From contig NZ_CP152375.1 of the NCBI RefSeq assembly GCF_051132615.1, positions 1,054,001-1,118,000 of the forward strand: DNA of 64,000 nucleotides, given 5' to 3'. Numbering within the stretch: the first letter of the stretch is position 1; every line of letters starts with the position of its first letter. Positions 34,169-42,237 of the stretch are shown here, in pieces. This DNA is from G051132615 sp051132615 (lineage in GTDB: Bacteria; Pseudomonadota; Gammaproteobacteria; Burkholderiales; Neisseriaceae). The notes below the pieces were generated by a model. That model saw only the letters and a list, made by a program, of their open reading frames with translations. It did not search any database and was not told the origin of the DNA. Position numbers and translations under genes: made by a program.

Positions 34169-34179
34169 AGAAAAACAAT

Positions 34180-34236
34180 GAGTTAGCTTACATAAAAAAG
34201 CTAGCTCTTTTTTTATATTAGACAGTTGTCTAATAT
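34180..34236. terminator. Terminator and palindrome after the att core
   Basis: GAGTTAGCTT pairs with AAGCTAGCTC (34180-34207, one G-T pair) and is followed by a T-run, like the natural terminator of a tRNA gene. Next, ATATTAGACA (34215-34224) and TGTCTAATAT (34227-34236) form a perfect 10-bp palindrome directly after the integrase stop. The first can end transcripts entering from the att side; the second may be the integrase terminator or a recombination-related site. Confidence 0.6.
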
Positions 34237-34238
34237 AA

Positions 34239-35198
34239 TCACTTAACAGGTTGCACTTTAACAGGTTTTCTTTGGTAAATTTTTGCCATTGCTTCAGGGT
34301 TAGCGTGACCCAGTAATTTCTTATCATCACCATCACTCCTAGCCTTTGCTCTGATATCTCTAAACGTAAATCTTTCCTGAATAATGCCTCTTTTTGTACA
34401 ATCAACAATCAATCTTTGCCAAGCCGTCTGTATACCACTTGAACTGTATTTTTGCCCTCTGGAGTTAACCACTAAATACTCTAATGAAAAGGGAAACTCT
34501 TTTTTGGCTCTATTCACCACATCACGTAAAGCATCAGACCAAACAACAATAATCTTTGTACCTGTTTTATTTTGCTCAAAAAATATTCCTTCTTCTGAGA
34601 TATCAGAATGCTTAATTTTTAATAAATCAGCCTGTCTTTGACCTGTTATATAAGCTAAGTCCATTAAAATTTGAACATGTGTAGCAGCCTGTTGGTAGAC
34701 AGCATAAAACTCCCAATCTGCAATATATCGATCACTCGGTTTTTCCTGATTCTTCTCAACATCTAAACAAGGATTTTTTTCTGCTAGCCCCCAGCGTATT
34801 GCTTTCCTAAATACATGAGAAAGTAACGCTATTTCTCTATTCGCTGCAATTTTTGCTTCTCTATTATCCAAATATTGAGCAATGTGCTTGGGTAGTATTG
34901 CTGTTGGATCCATTTTGCCAAATACACCTTTGAGGATTTGTAGATGATGCTTTTGATCTTTTATGGTACCTTGAGCTTTTGTTGGTAACACTTCACGTTC
35001 ATATCTTTCAAAGATACCGAGCATAGCAGGCTTTTGGTTTTCCATTAGAGTAATGCTAGATAAGGCTTTATACATACCCGATTCATCCCCTTTTTTCGCA
35101 AGCCTTGTCCATTTATTATTACGCACATAATAATATGCACCATGCTTCAGATAGACGTATCGGGGAAGACCTGTATTTTGAGTACGTGGTTTACCCAT
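34239..35198 (-). CDS. int: Tyrosine recombinase (integrase)
   Basis: This protein (319 residues from ATG 35198, AAGGA eight bases before it) integrates and excises the element at tRNA-Lys. An N-terminal DUF3596-like/arm-binding part (YVYLKHGAYYYVRNNKWTRL), a core-binding helical part and the catalytic part with TGQRQADLL (first Arg), FRDIRAKARSD (box II; Arg replaces the usual first His, as in many such phage integrases), LLGH and the nucleophile Tyr in KIYQRK are visible. It reads toward the tRNA fragment, so the element extends to the right. Confidence 0.92.
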   Translation of the reverse strand: MGKPRTQNTGLPRYVYLKHGAYYYVRNNKWTRLAKKGDESGMYKALSSITLMENQKPAMLGIFERYEREVLPTKAQGTIKDQKHHLQILKGVFGKMDPTAILPKHIAQYLDNREAKIAANREIALLSHVFRKAIRWGLAEKNPCLDVEKNQEKPSDRYIADWEFYAVYQQAATHVQILMDLAYITGQRQADLLKIKHSDISEEGIFFEQNKTGTKIIVVWSDALRDVVNRAKKEFPFSLEYLVVNSRGQKYSSSGIQTAWQRLIVDCTKRGIIQERFTFRDIRAKARSDGDDKKLLGHANPEAMAKIYQRKPVKVQPVK

Positions 35199-35424
35199 AT
35201 TGGCCATCCTTTGCGAAGATTGAAAAATCAGGCTCTGAAGCATATTGTTTATCCTGAATGGCATCTTCATATAATCGCCATGTTGTACGAGGTTTACCAT
35301 CACGACGTTTGGAGTATTTCACTCCTAATTTATCCAATGCCCTACATTGTGCTGCTGGTTGTTCCAACCCTGTAATTTCCTGTATATCCTCATCAGTCAG
35401 GCAGGAATTTAGATATTCAGCCAT
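35191..35424 (-). CDS. DUF4224 protein, putative excision partner
   Basis: This 77-residue protein has LTDEDIQEITGLEQPAAQCR and YSKRRDGKPRTTWRLYEDAI, the DUF4224 pattern. Genes of this family sit directly before phage integrases, as here (8-base overlap), and are thought to be small DNA-binding partners, possibly excisionases. The function has not been shown. Confidence 0.75.
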   Translation of the reverse strand: MAEYLNSCLTDEDIQEITGLEQPAAQCRALDKLGVKYSKRRDGKPRTTWRLYEDAIQDKQYASEPDFSIFAKDGQYG

Positions 35425-35439
35425 TTCAATTCCCTCTTA

Positions 35440-35466
35440 AAATAAAAATGACCCTTTGTCGGGTCA
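35440..35466 (-). terminator. Terminator of the traL-traM unit
   Basis: On the minus strand TGACCC, GACAAA loop and GGGTCA are followed by TTTTTATTTT. It lies between the TraM-like stop (35490) and the DUF4224 start, so it ends the leftward transfer transcript before the integrase genes. Confidence 0.75.
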
Positions 35467-35489
35467 ATCAATAAACATCTAAGCTGATC

Positions 35490-35906
35490 TCAAAAAAGAG
35501 AACGTAGAACCATACCGATCAATATGCCAATGATTCCTATCATTAAAAGATAAATCTTGTTTAAGGTTATGTTTTTATCAGCTAAAGAGTATTTAAACTC
35601 AGATAAATGAGCATTCACCATACCAATAACCTGTTCTTCAGCTTGTTCAGAAGAGCGTTTAGCCTCACCCATAAGCTCCATTAAAACCTGCTCCCGATAC
35701 TTTTTAATTTCAGAAACAGCATCCAAGAGTTTTTGAGTTTCTTCCTGAAGAGCCAAAGAATAGGCAGACTGATTTTTTTCTTGAAGAAGCAGTACTGCAA
35801 CAATTGGGTCATCAGCGGTTAATTTGACCCCTGATATCTGAAACACTTGTTGGATGATATGGTCAATATCATCATTCTTGATTCCCTGCTCTGCTGAATA
35901 ATTCAT
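35490..35906 (-). CDS. TraM-like conjugation protein
   Basis: This 138-residue protein is a helical coiled coil (AYSLALQEETQKLLDAVSEI onward) with a C-terminal membrane span (IYLLMIGIIGILIGMVLRSL). An IncP-type TraM has the same layout and follows a TraL-type ATPase, as here. Its role in transfer is poorly known. It overlaps the TraL-like gene by 35 bases. Confidence 0.6.
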   Translation of the reverse strand: MNYSAEQGIKNDDIDHIIQQVFQISGVKLTADDPIVAVLLLQEKNQSAYSLALQEETQKLLDAVSEIKKYREQVLMELMGEAKRSSEQAEEQVIGMVNAHLSEFKYSLADKNITLNKIYLLMIGIIGILIGMVLRSLF

Positions 35907-36621
35907 CTTGTGCTAATTGCCCCCATATATCATTTCTTACCTGTTTCAAACGTTGACGTGGCATCATAGTGAAATCAGGATGCTTGGCTATTTCATCAAA
36001 GGTTAGATTTAACGTGGTCATCTTATGAATATCTTTGCCAAATGTGTCAGGATTACGAGGATATAACTCAACGGTTTTAATGATCTTGTCCCGATGATCC
36101 TTTACAAATTTAAATTCAGAAAAAGATTTTCCTGATTCTTCAATCTGTCCAAAATGATGGTTAAGCCACACTACCACATGCGCTTGTACACTTTTTACAG
36201 TTTTAAACAGCCCATCCAAACAATCCTTTTGTGCTTGGCCACCCGCAATAACTGAATGGATATACAATTCAACCCCACTGTCTGCCAGTAAAGCATCAAC
36301 CGAGTTTTCAGCCATATAAGACATCAAAGGTACAAATGTCGCCGCTCCATTATCCACAACAGCAATGCCATCAGTTTCAACAAGCTGTTCAATCAATCCA
36401 TCAAAGTTTCTGGAATCAATATTATTATTGTTGTTCAGAATATTGACCACGGACACATCTAATGCTTTATAACGGCTGAATGTTGGATTCACAGGATCAG
36501 TATCAAAACAATGAACAGATGAATCCTGATTAGTGGCTCTTAAGTATTGAGCGATAAAGGAGGCAACAAGTGATTTACCGACACCACCTTTACCTTGGGT
36601 AATTAAATGAACTTCTTTCAT
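35872..36621 (-). CDS. TraL/StbC-like ParA-family ATPase
   Basis: This protein (249 residues from ATG 36621) has the deviant Walker A GKGGVGKSLVASF (about residues 8-20) and a partner Asp in FDTDPVNPTF, so it is a ParA/MinD-type ATPase. Transfer systems of the IncP (TraL) and IncW (StbC) types carry such ATPases, thought to place the plasmid or the transfer machine. It lies in a TrbM-TraL-TraM block. A plain partition role cannot be excluded, but no ParB partner is adjacent. Confidence 0.7.
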   Translation of the reverse strand: MKEVHLITQGKGGVGKSLVASFIAQYLRATNQDSSVHCFDTDPVNPTFSRYKALDVSVVNILNNNNNIDSRNFDGLIEQLVETDGIAVVDNGAATFVPLMSYMAENSVDALLADSGVELYIHSVIAGGQAQKDCLDGLFKTVKSVQAHVVVWLNHHFGQIEESGKSFSEFKFVKDHRDKIIKTVELYPRNPDTFGKDIHKMTTLNLTFDEIAKHPDFTMMPRQRLKQVRNDIWGQLAQDELFSRAGNQE

Positions 36622-36633
36622 ATTATGCCTTTT

Positions 36634-36665
36634 TAAAAAAATACAGCCTGAAATAATCAGGCTGT
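36634..36665 (-). terminator. Terminator after the TrbM-like gene
   Basis: On the minus strand ACAGCCTG, a seven-base loop and CAGGCTGT are followed by A and seven T. It lies between the TrbM-like and TraL-like genes and may reduce read-through into traL. Confidence 0.75.
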
Positions 36666-36670
36666 TTATG

Positions 36671-37234
36671 TTATTGATTGACCCACTTACCACCATTGTA
36701 TGGATCACCAACATATTTCACAGAATCAACGTTATATGTCCATCCATGATTAAAATACGCAGTGCAGTAAGATGGTCTAGCATTTTGAATAATGTATTTC
36801 GAGATCACACTGGGTATACTCGCACAAGAAGATACACGCGAGCCACGTTTACTGGAAACACATTGCTGATATTCAGGATTAGGTACTTTGACCAGTTTGC
36901 GATTGACCCGATTCAATTCATCTGCATCACAACGGCCAGCACCTTTTGATATCGCGCTGATTAAAGAAGGCATTCCTTCCTCTTTGCTCGATGGGCAGAT
37001 ACTTAAAAAATCCTTGCGTGCTTTTATAGTGTCAGACATTTTTTTCTTGTGAATATCAAAATAACGTTTCAACGATGGTGTGCATTCATTTGGTTTCTCA
37101 CCACTGGATAAACACAAAATAGCTTCACAAGATAATCTGGTATCCCCTGTTAGGATATCCTCTTCAGCAAAAGATAAAGAGGAGGTCAAAAATAAAGCTA
37201 TCCCCACAAAAAAAGAAAATAATTTAAATTTCAT
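36671..37234 (-). CDS. TrbM/KikA-like secreted protein
   Basis: This 187-residue periplasmic protein has a signal peptide (residues 1-23, ending LSFA) and many cysteines. The family signature DTRLSCEAILCLSSGEKPNE followed by CTPSLKRYFDI matches TrbM proteins of conjugative plasmids. TrbM is a transfer-region protein of unclear role. It is the first gene of this leftward unit. Confidence 0.85.
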   Translation of the reverse strand: MKFKLFSFFVGIALFLTSSLSFAEEDILTGDTRLSCEAILCLSSGEKPNECTPSLKRYFDIHKKKMSDTIKARKDFLSICPSSKEEGMPSLISAISKGAGRCDADELNRVNRKLVKVPNPEYQQCVSSKRGSRVSSCASIPSVISKYIIQNARPSYCTAYFNHGWTYNVDSVKYVGDPYNGGKWVNQ

Positions 37235-37620
37235 AGAATATCTTTCAAAGAATAATAATTAAAAAGGATGAAGACTGCCTTTATTGCCGCCAAGCCCCTA
37301 AAGCGATGCTTTAGGATTTCGCAGTTGGGCGGTTCTGGTTTCCTGTAATAGATTTTTGTCTAAAACTGTCTAAGAAACTCCTAGACGGACGATTCCCTGA
37401 TAACGCAACGACCAGAATGTTGCGTAGCACATTACTGCGCTTCTTTCCCTTATTACCAAACGAATATAAGTATTCTTCGGAATTATTCGGGTTAAATTGT
37501 TAAAGAAAGATTTAACATAAACAATGTAAATCTATAATGTCTATAATTATAACTAAAGTAGATTAAAAGTAAACATTGTATATAAAAAAAAGCTGCCTAT
37601 AGCAGCTCTTTGTTGCAAAA
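37235..37620. other. Gene-free structured region, candidate origin of transfer
   Basis: No gene found. CTAAAGC and GCTTTAG (37297-37313) form a hairpin inside an outer CCGCC...GGCGG pairing. Further on CCTAGACGGACG and AACGCAACGACCAGAATGTTGCG (CGCAAC with GTTGCG) suggest more structure. At 37592-37610 AGCTGCCTATAGCAGCT is a terminator-like hairpin for the repressor gene on the minus strand. Structured, repeat-bearing gaps beside transfer genes often hold oriT or a control RNA. I found no certain nick motif. Confidence 0.4.
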
Positions 37621-37625
37621 AAAAT

Positions 37626-38273
37626 CTATTTAGTTTGAACAAACCAACCAAACACCTTACCTATAACATATAATTTTTCAGCTTCAATAAGTTCATCAGG
37701 GTATTCTTCAACATTATATGAGTTAACTTTTATTAAGTTATTTGATAAGCAATACAACCTTCTAATCCTTAGTAATCCATTATATGAAATAGCATATAAT
37801 TTGCCTTCAATAATATTAGTAGATGATGTGTCAATAAATGTTACGCTATCATCAGGAATAATAGGATGCATACTATTTCCTTCATGTAAAATACATATCG
37901 CATTTTCTTTTAAAACAGAAGCATTCTTTAAAATAGATGTTGGTGTGTAAAATTTCTGAATAGACTTGTCCATATTCATTCCTTTTGAATTTAAAATTAA
38001 AGAGGTATGGACCCCTCTATAAAGAGGTAAAGGAATGATATCGTCGATTGACTCGGAAGTCTCAACTGACATTATATTTTGATATGGTAATGGAAATGAA
38101 CACACATCAGCAATTTTTAAAACTGTTTCGAAAGTCGGTTGATTAACCCCTCTTTCAATTGCAGAGATGCTTGTTTTTGAAGAGAAACCAGCCTCAAATG
38201 CCAGTTCTTCTTGGGTCAGATTTTTATGAGCACGTGCAGCCTTCACCCACTCAGATAAATTAATTGCTTCCAC
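37626..38273 (-). CDS. CI-like repressor of the conjugative element
   Basis: This repressor (215 residues) starts most likely at GTG 38273, where GGAG lies 8 bases upstream and family similarity (INLSEWVKAARAHKNLTQEE) begins. Residues 5-65 form an XRE-type helix-turn-helix, and residues 110-210 a LexA/S24 fold with the serine in GNSMHP and a later basic residue in LLRIRRL, where the usual Lys seems replaced by Arg. That change might weaken self-cleavage. It is divergent from a Cro-like gene and likely silences the element's replication gene. Confidence 0.8.
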   Translation of the reverse strand: MEAINLSEWVKAARAHKNLTQEELAFEAGFSSKTSISAIERGVNQPTFETVLKIADVCSFPLPYQNIMSVETSESIDDIIPLPLYRGVHTSLILNSKGMNMDKSIQKFYTPTSILKNASVLKENAICILHEGNSMHPIIPDDSVTFIDTSSTNIIEGKLYAISYNGLLRIRRLYCLSNNLIKVNSYNVEEYPDELIEAEKLYVIGKVFGWFVQTK

Positions 38274-38279
38274 TTTTAA

Positions 38280-38400
38280 ACTCCAAGGTAACTTATCAAG
38301 AAACTTACACACAAAAAATTTACCTGTCGTCACTTAATAATCTATAATTGACAAGATAGGTAGACCATAAGTAAACTAAGCATTTAAAGAAAGGGTTGCT
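38280..38400. promoter_or_regulatory. Operator/promoter region between cI and cro of the element
   Basis: A rightward promoter is visible: TTGACA (38348-38353), 18 bases, TAAACT (38372-38377). ACTTA or its reverse TAAGT occurs four times (38291, 38303, 38332, 38368), and ACCTGTC/GACAAGATAGGT make a loose dyad around it. These are candidate half-sites for the repressor. The sites differ from those of the prophage, so the two repressors should not cross-react. Confidence 0.45.
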
Positions 38401-38649
38401 ATGACAAAAGAAAAAAGAAATAATTTAAATGAAACCAATGAATATAGTTTAAGTGGCTTATACCAAGCAATTTCTTATTTTGGAACACAGACTGCACTGG
38501 CAAAAAAACTAGGATTTGATAAATCAACTGTAACAAGTTGGATTAAGCGTAGACGGAAAATTACTGCTGAAACAGCAATCTCTATAGAGAAAGCCACAAA
38601 CGGTACTGTTTCACGTGAAGATGTAAGACCAGACCTATTTATTAAATGA
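38401..38649 (+). CDS. Cro-like regulator
   Basis: This 82-residue helix-turn-helix protein (GLYQAISYFGTQTALAKKLG, then FDKSTVTSWIKRRRKITAET) belongs to the YdaS/Cro type. An AAGGG site precedes the ATG. Its stop overlaps the start of the replication gene, so both are made together. It likely controls the promoter at 38348-38377. Confidence 0.75.
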   Translation: MTKEKRNNLNETNEYSLSGLYQAISYFGTQTALAKKLGFDKSTVTSWIKRRRKITAETAISIEKATNGTVSREDVRPDLFIK

Positions 38650-39398
38650 ACATTCATTCGATACGTTCTACCCTATCAACTGAATTCGTTGTTTACAGCG
38701 AGTTAAGGCAGTTGTGTGATAATCATGAGCCAACACTTAGGATGCTAAGTAAGTTCCTCTATTGGGCTGAAAATGTAGAAAGCAAAGCCCCTCACCGTGA
38801 TGGCTGGTTCTGGAAAACAGGTAAAGACCTAGCTTCAGAAATAGGGGTGACCAGACGAGGCTATGAAGTGGCCAGAACCTATTTAACCAATCTTGGTGTC
38901 CTTGATTTTAAAAAGGGTGGTATCTTCAATAAAATGCACTTTAGGGTAAATGCTGAAAAACTTTTAAAATTAGTTTATCAGGTCAAAGGACTGCCCATTC
39001 CTAAAGACATTAATGAATACCAGCTTGATAGTGATGGATTTAGAGTACCTAACTGGATGCCTATTAAACTATGGAATCAGTTTATTGGTATGCGTCAACG
39101 TAAAAAAGGACGCACCATGCTGAATATTGATAAGAAAAAACGCATTAATGAATTAAAGGCATTACACGATCAGAAGCTTGATATTAATATAATTATGGAA
39201 GAAACCATTATTAAAGGATGGGCTGCATTTTATCAACCAAACTTTAGCCCAGTAGCAAAATCGCTTACTGTTCCTGTTACTCAAGAACAGATCAATGCAG
39301 AAATCAAAGCAGCAAGAGAGCCAAAAGGTACTCGTTCAACAAAAGAAACAGCTCAAGAAAACCTAAAGAATATCCTTTCAAATATTTTGAAGAAATAA
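38646..39398 (+). CDS. Replication initiation-like protein
   Basis: This 250-residue protein has a winged-helix region (GWFWKTGKDLASEIGVTRRG, then YEVARTYLTNLGVLDFKKGG) typical of phage and plasmid replication initiators, followed by a helical C-terminal domain with IKGWAAFYQPNF, the form seen in O-like initiators. With CI and Cro it makes a phage-type control block. This lets an integrative element copy itself once induced. The origin is likely in the AT-rich gap that follows. Confidence 0.65.
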   Translation: MNIHSIRSTLSTEFVVYSELRQLCDNHEPTLRMLSKFLYWAENVESKAPHRDGWFWKTGKDLASEIGVTRRGYEVARTYLTNLGVLDFKKGGIFNKMHFRVNAEKLLKLVYQVKGLPIPKDINEYQLDSDGFRVPNWMPIKLWNQFIGMRQRKKGRTMLNIDKKKRINELKALHDQKLDINIIMEETIIKGWAAFYQPNFSPVAKSLTVPVTQEQINAEIKAAREPKGTRSTKETAQENLKNILSNILKK

Positions 39399-40077
39399 CC
39401 CCCCTTCTATAGCATTATTGCGCCTAAAATTTACAAAATCACCAAAAACGGCCTATTTTTTCAGTATTTTTGGCATAAAAGGCTAAAAATAGCCATTTCT
39501 TCTAAAAACCATTAAAACCCTCTATTTATGTACAAAATATAATCATTTTTGCTAGCAAAATTATTCTTTTAAAAATCATTACTTTGTACATAGAGTACAG
39601 ATTAGTTTGTTCATAAAAAACAAATTAGTTTGTTACTAGATGGCATAATATACATAGAATACAAACATAGATTTACTTCATATAAATAAATTAGTCATAT
39701 TTTTTATACGTTACATTTTTTAGAATATTTATAAATTTAATTTCAAATAAAGGAAAAATTTGAATGGCTGTAAAATTTATGAGTAATAGTTTTTAGAATT
39801 AGATCTTCTTTTTGATTTTGATAAAGTCTTTTGACTTTTAATATGACTTCAATATATAGCATCCTATATTGGTTCAATAAGATTAAGCATTAGCATCTTT
39901 ATAAATAAAGGCATAAATACACGAAACATCTAGATAAATTACAATATGTAAATTACATTTATTTCAAGGTAATGATTTTAATAACAAAGATAAACTTACT
40001 TTAGTTCAATATCAGCAAACATAATAGTGTATAAGCATAGCGTTTTTATCTACCTGACCAGATCCAATTTTGGCTTT
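39399..40077. other. AT-rich gene-free region, candidate replication origin
   Basis: I see no gene in about 680 bases. ATTAGTTTGTT occurs twice 23 bases apart (39601 and 39624), TGTAC...GTACA is an inverted repeat at 39585-39600, and TGTACA-like words recur. GGCTA and TAGCC (39483-39496) form a terminator-like hairpin after the replication gene. Direct repeats in AT-rich DNA next to an initiator gene suggest oriV. Upstream of the CBASS genes it also separates them from the control block. Confidence 0.4.
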
Positions 40078-40542
40078 TTAGGGTCTTAAAATTAGAGTAG
40101 ATAGCTCATAACTATTCCAGAAACCATACCAACAATCAATTCTACCTTGTATTATTAATAGCATTTCTTTCTTAGGAAGTCTTTTTTGCCAGTTGTCTAT
40201 ATCAATTTTAGAGGGTGTTGGAAAATTTTCTGGATGAGTATGCCATTCTCCAATCCATGCTTGCGTTTGATTTGAAGCTATCCAACGCTTTTGAGCATAT
40301 TGATTATGACCTGGGCTACAGCGATGAAAATAATATTTTTTTCTTATATCGTCAGAAAAAGGGGTGGTTAAATCAACTACATGTAGATGCGGCCCTCTAT
40401 ATTCACCTATAAGAATGCCTCCTGCCTCAGTAGCGAATTTATCATTTTGTTGATATTGTAAAATTACTTCTGAAATACCCCTATCTATAAGAATATGCTT
40501 ACCATTTGGTAAACTTAATATTTTTTCTGACATATTGGGCAT
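40078..40542 (-). CDS. cap3: CBASS Cap3, JAB-domain deconjugase
   Basis: This 154-residue protein is a JAB/MPN metallopeptidase. The motif is complete: EAGGILIGE with the Glu, then WHTHPENFPTPSKIDID with the His-x-His and Asp that hold zinc. In type II CBASS Cap3 removes conjugates made by Cap2 from the cyclase. It follows cap2 with a 28-base overlap (or 19 if the second Met, 40533, is used), as in known operons, and is the last gene. Confidence 0.9.
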   Translation of the reverse strand: MPNMSEKILSLPNGKHILIDRGISEVILQYQQNDKFATEAGGILIGEYRGPHLHVVDLTTPFSDDIRKKYYFHRCSPGHNQYAQKRWIASNQTQAWIGEWHTHPENFPTPSKIDIDNWQKRLPKKEMLLIIQGRIDCWYGFWNSYELSTLILRP

Positions 40543-42236
40543 CCACTAATTGGTTTCAATGATATTTGATTATCATGTTTTCTTATGTTGTCAGAAAAAT
40601 TTATTTGACTAAAATGTATACTATTCTTTTTATCAAATAGAAGAGTCATTCTTAAAATCATTCCTGCTACAGTTAAGCTTGGTTGACTATCAAAAGGCAA
40701 ATAAGTTTTTCCACATTTCCTCTTAAATTGCATATTATGATCAGGCTTTTTTTTGTCTTTAAATAAAGGAAATCTTGGTTCTCTTTTTCCTTCTTGATAT
40801 GTAGAGAGGCAACCATAGCATCCTCCCGATTGATCATCTTTTAAAACACGTGCTGCTTGTCCATATGCGTCAATCCAGCCATGAATCAAAATTGTTTTAA
40901 AAATATTTTTAGTTTTGTTGCGGTACCACTTTGCCAGAAGTACAGAAAACATGTAGTTTCCAGTTGCATCAATAATAATATCAAAATTATTATTCATATT
41001 ACTTTCTTTAAAGTTTTTAAAATGAGCCTCCACTTTTACAGGTAAGCCTTGACGCTCAATATAGTGTTTTAAAGCTATACTTTTTGGTTCATCTAAATAC
41101 TCTTTCCCAAGAATATGACGTCCTAAATTTCCAGAAGTAAGGATATCATCATCAAAAAGATGAAGTGTGCCTGTTCCAGAACCTGCTCCACATTGTGTGA
41201 GTACCTGAGCAGTATACCCACCTATGGTTCCACAGCCTATTAAAGCAATAGTTTTATTTTTCAGATTTTCTGAATCAGGTTGATTTCGTTGAAATAAAAA
41301 ATCAGCAGAAGCTTCAGAGATTGTAAGCCTAGTGAAATTATTATTCATTAAATTATTACTAAGCGCATATAATAAATTCTTAAGTTTATAGGATTTTCCG
41401 CGCTTTCTCTTATTACCTCGCGCTCTGTTGAGTATATCCTTCATACCCTTAGTATTAATTGTAAAAGCAAAAATTTCACTTTCATATTGTAAACAAACTA
41501 ATGTTAAGCGATTGTTGTCAACATGTTCTATTAAGTTACTTATTAAACCTTGTAGAGCTGGTTGATCGATTTTTTCCAACCAGAGTAAAAAATCTCTAAA
41601 ACTTTTTGGGGGCCAAGAAAACTCGTAAGGAACATATGGGCTTTTACGAAGCTGAATTACTAACGCTAAATTAGAACTTGAAACATTATTACCATTACGA
41701 GAAGAAATCCAACTATTAGCATGTTTTATATCATTAGCAATAATTATCTCATCGACTTCATCACCATGAAGGTTAGTTCTTTTGAAACTACAAAAAACAC
41801 CTTTAGTTTCCTGAGATATTATTAAGTATGCAGAAATTTTCCCTTCCCAGTATGAGGAAAACTCTGCTTGTATATCACTTTTATAGTCACCAGAAGCCCA
41901 AAGATTAATTATTTTTTCAACTGAATTAATACAAGTAGCTATAACTCGTTCTGCAAACAGCGGAAATAAGTTAGTTGTTTCTTCATCAATAAAGCAAATA
42001 GATTTATTTGCACTTAAATGAGGTAGCCTTACACCAGTAAATCTCTCTGGTGCTGAAACAAGATAAGCTTTGGGCAACCCACTCATATCATTTAATATAT
42101 TATTAAATGATATTTTAAAAACACCGCTACTAGTTTCATAGTTTTTTACAAAAACTGCTTGAAAACTTGGTGGGTTAATTTCTATCGTAAAGCCATAAGA
42201 ATAAAAAGCTCTTTTTATTTCTTGTTTAAATGGCAC
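40515..42236 (-). CDS. cap2: CBASS Cap2, E1-E2 fusion transferase
   Basis: This protein (573 residues from GTG 42236) joins the C terminus of the cyclase to a target and so raises its activity. The N-terminal third is an E2-like domain with a Cys in NKSICFIDEET. The middle and C-terminal parts are a ThiF/E1 domain with KTIALIGCGTIGGY for ATP and GGCYGCLSTYQEG for the second Cys, ending in a zinc-type GCPICQKK. I prefer GTG 42236 to the ATG at 42317, because GGAGG lies nine bases upstream and GTG begins two bases after the cyclase stop, and the extra residues are a shadow. Confidence 0.88.
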   Translation of the reverse strand: MPFKQEIKRAFYSYGFTIEINPPSFQAVFVKNYETSSGVFKISFNNILNDMSGLPKAYLVSAPERFTGVRLPHLSANKSICFIDEETTNLFPLFAERVIATCINSVEKIINLWASGDYKSDIQAEFSSYWEGKISAYLIISQETKGVFCSFKRTNLHGDEVDEIIIANDIKHANSWISSRNGNNVSSSNLALVIQLRKSPYVPYEFSWPPKSFRDFLLWLEKIDQPALQGLISNLIEHVDNNRLTLVCLQYESEIFAFTINTKGMKDILNRARGNKRKRGKSYKLKNLLYALSNNLMNNNFTRLTISEASADFLFQRNQPDSENLKNKTIALIGCGTIGGYTAQVLTQCGAGSGTGTLHLFDDDILTSGNLGRHILGKEYLDEPKSIALKHYIERQGLPVKVEAHFKNFKESNMNNNFDIIIDATGNYMFSVLLAKWYRNKTKNIFKTILIHGWIDAYGQAARVLKDDQSGGCYGCLSTYQEGKREPRFPLFKDKKKPDHNMQFKRKCGKTYLPFDSQPSLTVAGMILRMTLLFDKKNSIHFSQINFSDNIRKHDNQISLKPISGCPICQKKY

Positions 42237-42237
42237 A

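Noticed and set aside
34239..35198. Inactive integrase because box II reads FRDIR rather than HxxR
   Set aside because: Arg or Lys at this place is frequent in working phage integrases of this type; the other catalytic residues are present.
39399..40077. CRISPR array in an AT-rich repeat-bearing gap
   Set aside because: Only two short direct repeats with no regular spacers and no cas genes.
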